The translations under genes and the position numbers were made by a program. This document shows, in pieces, positions 1-11,668 of a stretch of 64,000 nucleotides of DNA. The stretch is from contig KV919022.1 of the NCBI GenBank assembly GCA_002049455.2, positions 1 to 64,000 of the forward strand. The letters run 5' to 3'. Source of the DNA: Porphyra umbilicalis (Eukaryota; Rhodophyta; Bangiophyceae; Bangiales; Bangiaceae). A model generated the notes under the pieces. That model saw only the letters and a list, made by a program, of their open reading frames with translations, had not been told where the DNA came from and made no database searches. Every line of letters starts with the position of its first letter. Position 1 is the stretch's first letter.

Positions 1-1385
1 AGATATGCTACACATTCCACAGCAGGTGGCCAAGTACATCCCCCATGGCTGGCTACCGCCGCAACGGCGGGCACGACAACGGTGACCTCATGCTACTTCC
101 ACTCACGTGTGTACCCCACCTAGGTCCTTCCCCTATTGTGCGAACGTATGAGCTATCACTTGCTCGTATACGAGGATCGGGAGGGGGGAGCTGTGAGACC
201 ATGGCGGCGTGCGGGCAGTGACCCTCGTCTCGGATTGACGGGGCCCACGGGAAGATCCTGCGCCAGAGTTTGTAGCTCATGGGCCGAAAAGCGACCATCA
301 ACAGACAGTCAGGTACTGTCCAGATGACAGCTTTCACTGGACGTATGTTACTGAAGTCTTGTGGCATGGTCACTGCCTTGGGAGCCGTGTCGGTCAGGCG
401 TCAAGCGTTCTGAGGCCTCTCAATGGTAGTTGCATGCAAGGAGCTGCGGTTGTGTCGTGCTGTACTCAGGCTGCACATCGCCTCGACGTTGAATAGAAAA
501 CTTTTGACCACTGGACCTGATTAGAGTATTCTACAAGATTCACTCAGACCAATTTCGCTTCAAGCTCACGTCGGTCGCGGGGCACGCGTGAAGGGCAGCA
601 AGTAGGGTGTCATATGAGCATGAAGGAGCCCTTGTGGTACTATTCTGAGCACACCGACGTGACCAGGGATTGTCCTCCATCCTACTTGAGCTCTTCGGTT
701 GATTGTGACGTGGTGTTCTTTTTGGGTCGGACGTCTGCTAAAACGCGGAGGATGCCATGGACATGCCGAGTGGGCAAGGGCAACACGTCTTGGGACAGTA
801 GGGTGTCAAAAACAAAAGTCGTGCGGCCCTTGACTTCATCTTTTCCTCTGGGTAAAGTGACGTCCCTGATCACGCCTATACTGTCAGAATGGACTGAAAC
901 TCACACCAACATGCTGTTTTGCACCGATATGTATCCTGCAACAGTGCTTTTCCGCACATGCGAGCATTGCGTGAGAACCGCTGCCGCGGCGTGGCTGCGG
1001 TGCCCGCTGCTGCTGCCATCACAGCCGCCCATTGTCCTGCCGGCTACTACGGCCGACTTCGGTGCGGCGACGGCGGCGCGGGAACATGCGCCTCTGCACG
1101 CGGCGTCGGTGGCAGCGATGCAGCGAGCGGTCCGGCCGCCACCGCTGCTGTCAGCACCACGGCACCGGTGGGGGCGGGTGTGTGGGAGGCGTGAGGGCAC
1201 GTACCTTTCCCTGCCGCACCCTCACCGGCCCCAGCACTGCGCGGGAACACAGCACCTCAGCGGGGGTTTCGCGGAGCGGAGGCGACCGCCTCTGGGTCAC
1301 CCTGCCCGGCTTCCGCCTGCTGGGTGGCCACCCCAAAAAGTGGTCCAGGCATGTTTAATCCGTGCTTGGTACCACGGTGGGGGCG
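1..1385. other. no supportable gene
   Basis: Mixed-composition DNA, moderately GC-rich up to about 950 and strongly GC-rich after that. A long plus-strand open frame crosses it (from 614), but its first half has no recognisable domain and no codon pattern like the neighbouring genes. I see no RNA gene, terminal inverted repeat or tandem repeat here. Confidence 0.5.
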
Positions 1386-2344
1386 GCGGCGGTGCAGCAA
1401 TCCCCGTAGACTGGGTCGCCGCCACTGCCGCCGACGGTGACGAGGCTTATCCTCACCCGTTTACAGACGCGGAAAAAGCCGCCGCTGCTGCACCAGCGCC
1501 CGCGAGCTCCAGCACGGAGGCATCGGCGGCGTGGCGGTCCCCGGCTTCGGTGGAGGCGGGTATCGCCGCGGCGCCCGCAACGGGGGCGACGATCATGCTG
1601 CCACCCGCTGGGGCCACCAGCGGGCGCGGTGCTAGCGACGCTGCGCCGTCCAGTCCCGTCACTGCCTGCCGTTTATCTCCCATCTGCGGCACGGCGCAGC
1701 GCGCGGCGCGGTGGTCGGTGGCTGGGGAGGTAGCGGTAGCGGCCGCCGCGATCTCCGCCGCCGCCGACGGCGACCGCGTGGCGGCCCTTGCTAGTGGGGG
1801 GGGGGGTACCGCGGCGTGACACGCATAAGCTGCCTCACTCCACTCCGCCACCGCGGCGCCGCGGACCACTGGCCGCGGCGCCCTGTGCCGGTGGCCATCG
1901 GGTGCTGGCGGGGGGGGTGCCGACGCTACGTCTCTCCCCCCCGCCGCGACCGACGGGGCGCCCCCCCCCGGCACCGCCCCGCGTGACGCGGCTTGGCAGC
2001 CGGCGGCGGCGGTGGTGGTGGCGGCGGCGGCGGAGGCGCTCCCCGCCCGCTTGGCTGTCGACACGGCCGCCGACGGCGCCACGTCCCCGCGCCTTTCGGC
2101 CGCGGCGCGCGCAGCCGCGGCCACCACGACGGCCGCCTGGGCTGCCGGCGGGGCGGCGCCAGCGGCGCGGTCGCTCATGGGCATGCCGGCAGCGGTAGAC
2201 CGGCAGCCGGCACCCAGTATAGGGGCCGCCGTTCGCTGCCCCCCGCCCCGCCACATGGCATGTGTGACCGTTTTATCGCGTGAATGCGAGGTCCCCCCGA
2301 GCAATGAGGAGGCTACAATGGCTTCAAATCGGGTGATAAATTGA
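1386..2344 (+). other. Ala/Pro-rich stretch with weak coding potential
   Basis: On the plus strand two open segments in the same frame (to 1819 and again from about 2012 to 2344) encode Ala/Ser/Thr-rich low-complexity sequence, separated by C/G runs around 1797-1807 and 1964-1971. The composition resembles the disordered parts of real proteins in this window, so a fast-evolving or decayed gene is possible. The minus strand also has a 308-codon open frame over the same bases, as expected of very GC-rich DNA, so the strand cannot be settled. No motif is recognised and no function is suggested. Confidence 0.2.
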
Positions 2345-2444
2345 ACATGAGCAGCACAAGGCGCGGAAAGTGGCCCCATCGCAATGGCGTCAGGAGGGGG
2401 ATTTGGATCTAAATCGTTTGCAACTCTACCCCCTCTCAGGCGTT

Positions 2445-2510
2445 GGAAACGGCCCCCACGATCGATTCTAGAGGTTTAATCTCTAGAATAGAACGTGGGT
2501 CCGTTTCTCC
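2445..2510. repeat. near-perfect hairpin (inverted repeat, about 29-bp arms)
   Basis: Bases 2445-2473 are nearly the reverse complement of 2481-2510, with a 7-base loop (gtttaat). The arms centre on ATTCTAGAG / CTCTAGAAT. The structure lies about 60 bp before the dispersed repeat that starts near 2571. It is absent in front of the second copy of that repeat near 30.3 kb, so it belongs to a different element or marks an insertion edge. Foldback structures like this occur near Helitron 3' ends and in MITEs; neither assignment can be proved here. Confidence 0.7.
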
Positions 2511-2570
2511 TGAGATCCTACTCGTTCGATTGCGTCGTTGCGGACCTCTGTTCTCCTCCACAGAACAATC

Positions 2571-3765
2571 CATTCCAGGCACGTGCGTGCAATACCCTGG
2601 CCTTCAAGGCGCGGGCGCGCTCGGCGACGCATCGCCACCGTACACGCCGGCCGGCTGCATGGCCGCGAGCACACACGGGGACACGTACGCGGGGGGGACG
2701 TGGGGCGAGGAAAGGGGTGCCGCCGCTGCCGCCGCAGCGGCGGCGGCCCGCCGGCGTGGTGCAACGCTCACGGGCGGGGCCATCACCCCGCCGCGCAGCG
2801 CACCTGCACGCAGCGAGCTGGGCGGCCAACACGGCGCACCGGCGGGCGGGTGGGATCGACTGCCACGCGACGGGGCGCCTCTAACCGCACCGGTAGATGG
2901 CGTAAGCAACCGCCGACGCGCCGCCACAACAGAAGCTGGCGCGCAGGCACGATCACCCGCGGTTCATCGTGGGCGCTTCGAACCCCAGAAGTCGCTGCGC
3001 GCGGTCGCCGCGCGCAACTCGGGGCGGTGGGGGGAGGCAGGGGGGCAGGCGCCGTCCGGGCTCAGTGACCCCTGTGGCACGACAGTCCTTCTCAGCCATG
3101 TAACTCTATTCGCTTTTAGCGTCATCGCGACCCTTTCGACGCTGACACGCCCTCAGATCTCTGAGGACCATGGTTGGCAAAAATGAAAAATTCTGGCCGA
3201 GGACTTGCAATAATGCATAGATTAATCTATAAAAAGTGTAGAATTTGCATTAATTAATCATTTTATCTGATTTATTCAACGGTCCAACAGCCACTGTGGC
3301 CGCCGACGTCGCGGCTGTTGCTGTCACGCCCACCAGCTTCCCCTCCACAGCGCGAAACCCCCCTTCTCTGCTGCGGCGTGCATGACGCTGCGGTTCTCCC
3401 ACCCCCACCATCCCCGAAGTAGCGGCGGAACCCGGCGCGCTGCGGCTCCCCCTCCCCCTACCACTCTGCCTCCTTCAAGTCGGCCTTGGGGCCATTTGGC
3501 GTTTGACCAAGACACGGCCGCTCCGGTGCCACCATGCAAAAATGCAAAAATGCAATAAAATGCATGAAGTCGTCAATGCATTAATGGTAGATTATTCATA
3601 CATTAATTAGATTTAATATAATGTATCATTTTAATCGATGCCAACCATGCTGAGGACACGAATGCAGACTGCCACCTCTGAAACGGAGAGGAAGTCCCTT
3701 GTTCTAAGTATATGTGTGCATCACTACACTTTGAGAGCACCCTGTCCTAAAGGCCAGGGAAATCG
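2571..3765. repeat. dispersed repeat, copy A (interrupted)
   Basis: This stretch, apart from the insertion at 3169-3649, matches 30345-31169 almost throughout: it shares the start CCAGGCACGTGCGTGCAATA, a GC-rich middle, the block around CTTCTCAGCC, and the end CACTACACTTTGAGAGCACC. Open frames inside it are low-complexity and differ between the copies, so it looks non-coding. It may be a non-autonomous transposon or part of a satellite; its true ends are not fixed because only two copies are visible. Confidence 0.75.
3161..3657. mobile_element. hAT-type MITE, 481 bp, with 8-bp target duplication
   Basis: The element runs 3169-3649. Its ends are an 11-bp perfect terminal inverted repeat, CATGGTTGGCA at the left and TGCCAACCATG at the right. 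It is flanked by the direct repeat CTGAGGAC at 3161-3168 and 3650-3657. An 8-bp target duplication with a CA...TG terminus is the hAT superfamily signature. The host sequence is the dispersed repeat, and the second copy of that repeat (31058-31065) holds a single uninterrupted CTGAGGAC, that is, the empty site. The interior has AT-rich flanks (3181-3290, 3540-3640) and a GC-rich core; no transposase is encoded, so it is non-autonomous. Confidence 0.9.
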
Positions 3766-4711
3766 ACTGTGGATCACGTGTGCACTTGTCGTTCCAGAGT
3801 ATCGACGATTCGGCACCGGCAGGACTTGGCGGGGCGACATCCTCGCGCTATAAAGCACACGGGAAGGAGTACAACAGAGCATACGGTACCTGCGAGGCAC
3901 TTGAAGAGCTCCTCATGGGCTTTTTTGTCATGTGTCTTGCTCACAGTGACTCATGGCAGTTGATGTGGAAAAAAAAAATGCAGGAAGTGTTCCGAACATC
4001 CGACACCCTTGATGGAGGGACCGCGGGGTGTTGGCGGCGCGTCGCCTGTCGAGCGGCGGCGCGGATGGCGCAGCAGATTGTCCCGCGCGCCCGGCCGTCC
4101 CCTTGCCGCCGCCCCCCCCCCCCCCCCCCCCCCGCGGTGCGTGGCGGCCACCGCCCGGCGGCGGCGGCGCGCGTCCCCCCCGCCCGCCCCCAGTCCCGGG
4201 GGAGCGAGGGAGCGGGAGCTCGGGGTATACGTTCCATCCACCTTGTTGCCGCGGCGGCGGCGCCTCCGGCAGCTTCCATACACCCCACCGACAGAGGCGC
4301 CCGCCGCCCGCCCGCCGACAGCAACCCGTTTGGGGCGGGGGCCGTTTGGGGGGGGGGGGCGGCGGCGCAGACGGCGTGTGGGGTGGGGGGGGGGGGGGGA
4401 GGGGGGAGGGGGAGGGGGGGGCGGCGTCCCGACCGCGAACACACACACGGCTCTGACGGCGGTGCTTGCCAGTCCAGAACCCCGTGCCCCTGCTCGTTTC
4501 TCCCCGCCCGCCCCCCCGGCGTTGCCGCCCCCCGACGGGCGGGCGCGCGCGCGCGCCGAGATTGTGCAATTGTGCAGTCGGCGGCGGGGGCCCGACGGCG
4601 GTGGTGGGTGCCGGCGCGCGCATCTCCCCCATGCGGACCGGGTGGCACAACAGCCTCTGCCCCCCCCCCCCCTCGGGAGCGCCAGCGTCGGGGTCGGCCC
4701 TTTGTGTGGCC

Positions 4712-4750
<39 letters not shown>

Positions 4751-5012
4751 GTGGGGATTTGATGGCCCGTTGCCGCCGTCGTCGGCGCGGCCGTCTGCGA
4801 CGCACCCGCCCCCCCACCGCAGCCGCACCCACATTCGCAGCGGCGCGTCCCCGCCGCCGTCGCGGTCGTGACCGCGGGCGGCGCCCGCGTCTGCGCCGGC
4901 CGCAACGTGCGCACGGGGGAGTGGACGCAGCGCGGTGTGTGTTTTTTTCGCTTGTCCTCCCCCCCCCTCTCCCGCTCGACCGCTCCCACCCTCTGCGTCA
5001 GGTCTCGGGGGA
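3766..5012. other. no supportable gene; C/G runs and a CGG microsatellite
   Basis: Very GC-rich DNA with a C run near 4112-4133, G-rich runs at 4382-4430 and a (CGG)n microsatellite near 4707-4749. Long open frames exist on both strands (one of 552 codons on the minus strand), but they are proline/arginine/glycine shadows with no domain. The region lies directly upstream of the MFS-type gene and may contain its promoter; a TATAAAG motif lies near 3850. Confidence 0.5.
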
Positions 5013-6939
5013 ATGGCCGCACTGACACGCGGCGGCGGTTGTATCGATAGCACGCGGGCGGTGGACGGGGCAACCGTGGTGGACGCGCCGCCGCCGACGG
5101 GCGACGCCGCGGACCTGGTGGAGGTGTGCTTGTGGGGCGTTGCCGGCCGTCTTGCTGACTCGCCCCCCCCACCCGGTGGGCTCGCTCCCGGTGGGCGCGC
5201 TCCCCCCCCCCCGACCCCGTCGCTCCCCGTGTCCACCCCCAACCGTCTGGCGCGGGACGGCGGCGGCCGCCGCGCCGACCGCCCGCCCTCCCCGCAGAGC
5301 CCCAGGGACTATGGCCGCCGCTCGCCGGCCGACGCCCGCCGTGCCAAGGCCGCCCCCGCTGCCGGTGGAGGGGAACCATCGGGCCTCCTTCCCAACCCCA
5401 CCGTGACCGCTGCGTATGGGGCTTGCGACGCACCCGACGTGGCCGCCCCCACCACCCCCGTCCCTGCCCCGTGCATCCCCCCCCAGGTTGGCGCCGCCCA
5501 GGCCCCCACCCCCGCCGCCCCCCATGACCGCGCCGTCGGTCGCACGGGGCCGCCCCTCCCCCCCCCCGCTTCCCCCCCCCCCCCATCCCCCTCCTCTACG
5601 CCGTCGTCCTTGCGTCTGAAGCCGCCCGCGGGGTGGCGCTGCCGACGCAGGTCCCCCTCCTCGCCGCCGTCGGCGGCTCGCGCGCGGACGTTGGCCTCCT
5701 CGCCGCCGCCTTTTGCACCGCCGCCGCCGCGGCGACGGTGCCGCTTGGGGTGGTGGCGGACGCGGCGCCCGTGGCGGTCGTCCTTGCCGCCTGCATGGGC
5801 GCGGCGGCGGCGGGGCACGTGGCCACCGCCGCGTCGTCGTCGGCCGCCGCGCTCGTTGCCGCCCGCGCCGTGACGGGGGCCGCGTCGGCGACGGCGCCGC
5901 TGGCGCGTGCGGCGGTTGTGGCCGCCGCCGCGTCGGCGGCGGCGGCAGCCGGTGGCGGTCCCGGTGCGGGCGCCGCCGCGGCGCACCTGGCGGGCCTCAG
6001 CGCGACGGGGTGGGCGGGCGCGGCGGTGTTGCCGGGGGTGGCGGGGGGGGTGCTCGACGCGCTGCCCAGCGTGGGGGGGTGTACCTCGGGCTCGCCGCGC
6101 TCAACGCGCTCGTCGTGGCGGCGCTGTTGGGGGGGAGGTGGGGGGGGGTGCCGCGAGGGGGGGCCCCGCCGCCCGTTAATAAAGTGCCCGCTGCTGCTGT
6201 GGTGGCCGCGCCGACCGCCGCACCGGGACCGCCCGTGCCCGTGACCACGTCCACCCCGGCGACGGTGGTGGCGGTGCCCCCGACCGCCGGGGGGGGCGCC
6301 AGCCCCCCCGGACCGCCCCTCAGTTCGACGCTCCTCCTCTTGGGCGTGTGCCTCCTCCTCAACGCTGTCTTTAACAGCGTTATTGGGGTGGTCGAGACCG
6401 TCGCCACCCCCTTCCTCGTCGACGCGTATGGCCTCACCACCGCGGGGGCGTCGGCGCTCGTGTCAGCCATTGGCGTCGTCGGCCTTGTTGCGTACGTGGC
6501 CGTTGCCGCCGGGGCGCACCGCGTGCGCGCCCGCACGCTCGTCGTCGCCGGCCTCGGCGCGGCGGCCAGCGGCGCGGCGGTCCTGTCGGCGCCCGCCGCG
6601 TGGGCGCTCGCGCGCCCGTGGGGGGTGCTGTCGCCCCCGCCGCCGCTGCCCGTCGGCGCCTACGTCGCCGCGCTCGGACTCTTGTGGGCGGTGGCCTTCC
6701 CGGTTGGCCAAACCGCCACGCTCTCCCTGTACGCGGCGGCGCTGGCGCGCCTGCCGCCGGGGACGGCCATGGCCGTGTTTGCAACGTGCGGCTTGGGCGC
6801 CCGCGGTGCGGCGGCGCTGGCGGCGGCGTGGGTGTGGCAAGCCGCGGGGCGGGAGGCGGTGTTTGTGGGCTTGCTGGGCGTGGTGCTGGCGGTAGCGGGG
6901 ATGGTGGCGGCACTGTACGACCGGCTGCTCGTGGCGTAG
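5013..6939 (+). CDS. MFS-type membrane transporter (frame broken at two C/G runs)
   Basis: The protein is a multi-pass permease of the major facilitator superfamily; its substrate cannot be told. From 5605 the frame reads YAVVLASEAARGVALPTQ, the first helix typical of MFSD8/SPX-MFS-like permeases, followed by about five more Ala/Val-rich helices to 6072. After a 7-G run (6073-6079) the homology continues in another frame with six helices to the stop at 6939, including LLLLGVCLLLNAVFNSVIG, a Pro/Thr-rich central loop before it and a Pro loop around 6625. Twelve membrane segments in two halves fit MFS. The N-terminal 180 residues (from ATG 5013) are Pro-rich and are joined through C runs at 5558-5584. 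I infer homopolymer-length errors rather than a dead gene, because both halves stay intact. The N-terminal extension is the least certain part. Confidence 0.7.
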
Positions 6940-9900
6940 GGGCTTCTTGGGTGTTGTGAACTGCACAGAGTAGATAGCAGAGTAGATAGCAAACGACGCA
7001 ACCTGTTCGCGCTGCAACTTGCTGTATCAAAAGAGTCCGAGAGAGAACAATACTGTTCAGGATACCTGTGTCTTGGTCTTGGTGTCAACCTCCTGTGTTG
7101 TCATGGAGCCACGCCTAGTTATTGTGCTTCTCACAAAAACTGGACCTCGGTGCATCAGCTTCCGTTGCAAAATCACTGTTTCATTGGCTCAGTCGGCGGT
7201 TAATGATGCTGAAGCGGATGTTGCGGATCCAGTTTTTGTGAGAAGCACAATAAGGCCCAGTGTTCCGGCTCTTCTGGGTTTTTTGAGGAATCGCTGCACA
7301 TGGTTGGCTCTCACATCCAAAAGCGACCCCTCATTGGCAGAAGGCCCTGATGTCAGCTCTGTTCCGCCATCTATCGGAAATGCGCCTCTTTGTCTCTCCA
7401 GATCGCAACGTGGCGACAGGCATCTGCGCTCAAGGGCCAACATCGTCCGCCTTTGTGTTTTCTCCATCTAAATCCAATCGTTCCGGCCCGATGCGCATCA
7501 GTCGAACAGCGAGCGCTTTCGCTGCAGTTGTCGATGTGCATCGAAGTTCCGATCCTGTCGAACGCGGCGATGAGGTCCTGACTCGAGGGGCCGATGCACG
7601 TTTACTGAGGTACCTTTTGGAATAGAGGAATTGTACGCACCTCCGTGCTGATGATGACGTGATTGCGGGACTTACAGCGGGCCACGTTGCAATCTCGGCG
7701 ACTTGCTGGCGGATTCTCCACGTGAGGTCCGTTGGTGTGTGGCCCGGCCGGTTGCCTTGTCCTCGTCGTGATCAGGCTCCAACCGTGCGGCGTCGTCTCT
7801 GCCCCCGCCACCTCCAACCCCCACGACGTGCTTGTTCTCCCTGTGCTGCTTTTTTTTGACGACTTCGGCGTGTGTGAGTACATGTGCCTGTGCGTATGTG
7901 CATCGTAGGGTTGATTGTGGTCGGCATGGCCGATCGGTTAGCGCTCCTTGTTATCTTTGTTTTCTCTGCTTGCCTTGTGTGCCGCTTTGGATCGACTCGT
8001 GTATGTGCCTTCGTGCGTGCTCTCTAACTTTGTCTGTTTCGGCGTGCGCTTGCTTTTTCTTTTTGCTTCTGTTTCCCGCTTCCATTTGTACGCATCGACC
8101 CGTCTTCTTTTCCTTTCAGATACCATTGATACCCTTAACGTCAGTCGGTATGTTCTCGGAGGGGGGGGGGGGGGCGGGAGGGGGGGAGGGGGGTGTGGTC
8201 CGGCGGATCGGCAATGAGAAAAGGTTGGTCCGAGTGGAGGGTGGCTGGCTCGGCGATCTGGTTGATCGAGACGAATGCCACGGACTCTCTCCTTGCTCCA
8301 TTCTGACTTTGTTCATGCGCTTGTTGTCCTCTGTTCGTGCGCTTGTTTTCCTCTGTATGTGTGTTCGTTCCTCTTTGTGGCTGTCCTTTCTTGCTGTTGC
8401 TCGTTCTCCCACTGTCTTTGCATGGGATCTCACCTCTGCACCTCGCTAGCATCACCGACAGCAGCACAGATTCAATCAATAAAATGTTTTACACGTGTCT
8501 GAATTGCTGCCGAGGACAGCTGCCGGCATAGTTAACTCCAAACAGCACGAATGCAAATATATTTTCTTCCCGGGGTGTATTTGTCATCGGGCTCGCATCC
8601 GAGGATGCGCATCGGTGGCTCCATCAGAAGTGTAGCGAAAGCGCTCGCCGATGCACTGTATGCCCGAATCGGGACCCGAACGAAAATCGCGTTTAGATGG
8701 ACGTGTACCAAATCAGGACGATGGGACGGTGGCGAACAAATCACTTTCGGTCGTTGCGCGAATCCTGAACCGGGCGCGACGGGTACAGCAACACCGCAAT
8801 CGAGGTCGCTTCACTGTGTACCTCTCGGCCGTGCGGCCAACGCGGCATATCTCCGCCCTTGCTCAACCGTTTACGCTTCTGTTTAGCTCATTGTGCCGGG
8901 CTATGCTCCACCTTGCCAGACGTGTGAAAAACGTCTGAAAAAGGTATCAGCAGAAAAGATAGCTGGGGCGCCCCAGGCGCGCCTGTGTCGAGCGAGATGG
9001 GGTCGGGAAAGAGGGGAAACTGATGAGAAACACTTTCTGAGAGCATATTCGAGCTCAGCGCATGTCCTTTGCCCGGAAAAACATAGGGGGAGGTCCCCAA
9101 ACATCGGGGGGTGTGCATAAAGACCCCCCCCCCCCCCGTGGCGCATTTGATGGGCCGTAGGGGCGGTCGGCAGGCCGTAACTCCGGCTCTGCTGGTCCAT
9201 TCATGGGTTTCGATAGCTCGCCGTCCTCGGCTGCATGTCTGCATGCAGTTTCTGTGCACCATTTCTGAGAAAGAGTGAGCACAAAAAAGATAGCGTGCCA
9301 CTGAAGGACTGCACGACGTCTGCTGTGGTTGCCCTGTGTAGCCATTCACATGAAAGAGCGCAGAAAAGGGGGGGGAATACGCAGGTGCGTCACGGGAAAG
9401 GTGAGTGCCTCTGTGTTGCTCTGCAACTCCCGGCTGCTCCCCCCCCCCCCGCCGTCCACTCCCTGTTGCCTGCTTCGGTTCCTGTGATTTCCTCACAAAG
9501 CGGCCGCACTTACGTTCGGTCTCCAACGTCGTCCGCCATATTTCTCCCCTCCACAGCAAGAAGACAACCACTTGGCGATCGCGACGGCGCGCGCGCCGCT
9601 AGAACGCCTGCAGGCGACCAGAACTGTGCGGACAGAAAAGGCGGGCAAGACGTGATCCGACGGATCACGGCTCAGTCCACGGCTCATCCTCTGCGGTCAG
9701 CCACCCCTCTCACAGGGGCCGGTAAGGCCTATAAAATTGGGACGCGTCCCAAATGGATCTCGGCCACTGATAGTTTACCACGTTGCAGTGTAATGCTCAG
9801 ACCCAGAAGAGCCACCTTAACTAGGCGTGGAGCAAGGCCCCTGCGATCTGCTTGGCTGCCGTCCAATGGCTGCTCGATCAGGTCTGCGACCCGCGACCTG

Positions 9901-10371
9901 CTGAAGCGTATCTGTGCAAGATCGAAACGATCGGAAGAGAGATTCGTGCTGCTCCCAGCTCGAAGCAACCTCGCTAGTCGAGAGGCCAAACGTCTCCCGC
10001 GCATCGTTTTGGCGGGGGGTCCCTCGGCTGGCGCGTCCCGTGGGTCGCGGTGATCTGCAGACAGCTGCAAACCGCATTCACCCCCTGCCAGCGTAGCACC
10101 CTTTGGTGTGCCCGCGCTCGCGCCGTCTACCGCAACTTCGTGGTGCGTTCTTGGTGGAAACCGCCACCTCGCTACGCCACGGGCGTCGTTGGCGGTGCGT
10201 GCAGCCTTGGCCCAACCGTTGCTGTCGTTGCGTTGTGGTGGCCCGGTTCCCACTTCTCCTCGCCCCAATCTCTCACCCCCCCTCTTCCCCTCTCCCACGT
10301 CTGGCATCCTGCTGCACTCCGCCGCCCCTGTACGCTCTGCCGTTTCTCCCCGTCCCCCCCTTCCCCGTGCC
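6940..10371. other. intergenic region with one small MITE and no supportable gene
   Basis: About 3.4 kb without a recognisable protein. It contains a two-fold AGAGTAGATAGC repeat just after the transporter stop (about 6966-6990), a 129-bp MITE (listed separately), a T/G-rich stretch at 7830-8450 resembling the intron of the next gene in base composition, a G run at 8158-8186, an AATAAA-containing sequence near 8475 and a C run at 9123-9138. Open frames on both strands (for example 9235-10053 plus and 8888-9571 minus) overlap each other and carry no motif. A TATAAAAT motif at 9730 is too far from the next ATG to assign. Confidence 0.5.
7120..7252. mobile_element. TA-flanked MITE, 129 bp (Tc1/mariner-like)
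   Basis: Bases 7122-7250 start TTGTGCTTCTCACAAAAACT and end with its exact reverse complement; the inverted repeats continue imperfectly almost to the centre, so the element is close to a full palindrome. A TA dinucleotide lies on each side (7120-7121 and 7251-7252), which is the target duplication of the Tc1/mariner superfamily. No coding capacity. The near-perfect 20+ bp ends suggest a fairly young insertion. Confidence 0.8.
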
Positions 10372-11668
10372 ATGGGCCGACTGGTGGCGTTTGTGGGCGC
10401 CGCCCCGGCATCGGCCTTTTGTGGCGCCGCTGTCGGCAGGCCGTCGCTGTCGCTCCGCGCGTCGCGGACGCTGGTGTGCTCGCCGTCACGGCGGCCAAAG
10501 GCGCCGCGCATGATGGCAACGGAGGACGTTGGGCAGTGGAAAAAGTCAGACAAGAGCAAGGGAAACTCCTCGTCCTCGACCGCAACCGATGTTGTGGACG
10601 AGAAGGCGGCTGCGGCGGGGTTCAAGGTGGACGCCACAGCGGAGGCGGCGGCAGCAGAGTCGGATGCCCCGGTGACAGAGTTCCAACCCCCATCGCTCAA
10701 CACCACTATTTTCAGGTACGTGGCGGTTGCTGGCGCCCGGTTGGGTTTGCTGATGGTTGGGCCGATTTTGTGGACTGGTGGGGAGCTTTGCGACACGAGC
10801 GGTGGGGCACGCAAAGTACTACGCGCGGGTGGGTCGCTTTGCTGCGTAGCCTGCGTCTCGCTGTTGCGCTTCTCTATTTCTTGGGTGTCTGACTTTTGTG
10901 TTTCTGGTTTTACATGGCCTAGTCCTGTTTCCTTCTTGTCCGTGCTTTGCGGTGTGGGCTTCGTGGATCCGTGGTCCTTGCCCACGGTGTGTTTGTTGTG
11001 CTGCTGTACCTGGTTTCATGCCTCGTGCTGGGCGGTTACCTCTTTGTCCTCTTTGTGTGGCACTCTTGACCTCGCCTTCCCTCCATAGTGACTTTGTCGA
11101 TGACTTTGACTCCAAGCTGCAGTCCGTGAAGCAGAAGGTGGCGGACGTGGACGTTCAACAAATCCAGGGCGAGTCTTCGGCCTCGCTCAAGGCGCTGGCG
11201 GACAACTTTCTCGCTGGAGACTGGCTGAACCGCGGGGAGTTGTGGGGCGCGGTGCAGCTGGCCTTTGTCTACATGATGGTGAAGGAGTCCAACCTTGACA
11301 ACGTCGTGTCCTTTATTGTTGGCCCCGTGGTCCTCATTTCGGGCGCCATCCTGTCTGTCAAGGGCGCGTGGGATCTCGGCCGCAAGCAGATCAGTTTGTG
11401 GCCCGCACCGGTGCCGGACGGCACGCTGAAGACCAAGGGCATCTACGGCGTCATCCGCCACCCACTGTACTCGGGGCTGCTGCTCTCGTCGCTCGGCTAC
11501 GCTTCCGCCACGTCCAGCGCCGAGCGGTTTGCCTTGACATTTGCCCTGGCGTACGTGCTGAGGAAGAAGATTGATGTGGAGGAGAAGTTCCTGGTCGAGT
11601 CATATGGCGACGAGTACGAGGACTATATGGAGGATGTACCGTACAAGATTATCCCCAAAGTGTTCTAG
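10372..11668 (+). CDS. ICMT/PEMT-like membrane methyltransferase, probably plastid-targeted
   Basis: Two exons, 10372-10715 and 11089-11668, give 307 residues. The intron (10716-11088) starts GTACGT, ends CATAG and is T-rich; the splice restores IFSDFVDDF in frame. The C-terminal half belongs to the isoprenylcysteine/phospholipid methyltransferase family: membrane segments around SFIVGPVVLISGAILSV, then GIYGVIRHPLYSGLLL with the family's RHPxYxG signature, a further hydrophobic segment, and the closing EEKFLVESYGDEYEDYM. These enzymes transfer a methyl group from S-adenosylmethionine to a lipid or prenylated target inside a membrane; the substrate is unknown here. The first 45 residues are rich in Ser, Ala and Arg with few acids (MGRLVAFVGAAPASAF), like a red-algal plastid transit peptide. 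ATG 10372 is chosen because it begins this leader. Confidence 0.85.

Noticed and set aside
614-1385. First half of a 401-codon plus-strand frame
   Set aside because: No domain, no support for the start, and composition unlike the later half; treated as chance.
3928-5586. 552-codon minus-strand open frame
   Set aside because: Pure Pro/Arg/Gly sequence over C/G runs, no domain, and it overlaps the conserved transporter on the other strand.
9730-9740. TATAAAATTGG as promoter of the methyltransferase-like gene
   Set aside because: It lies about 640 bp before the chosen ATG with no transcript evidence, farther than other candidates in this window.
9729-10985. 418-codon minus-strand open frame
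   Set aside because: It runs antisense through the intron and both exons of the methyltransferase-like gene and has no motif.
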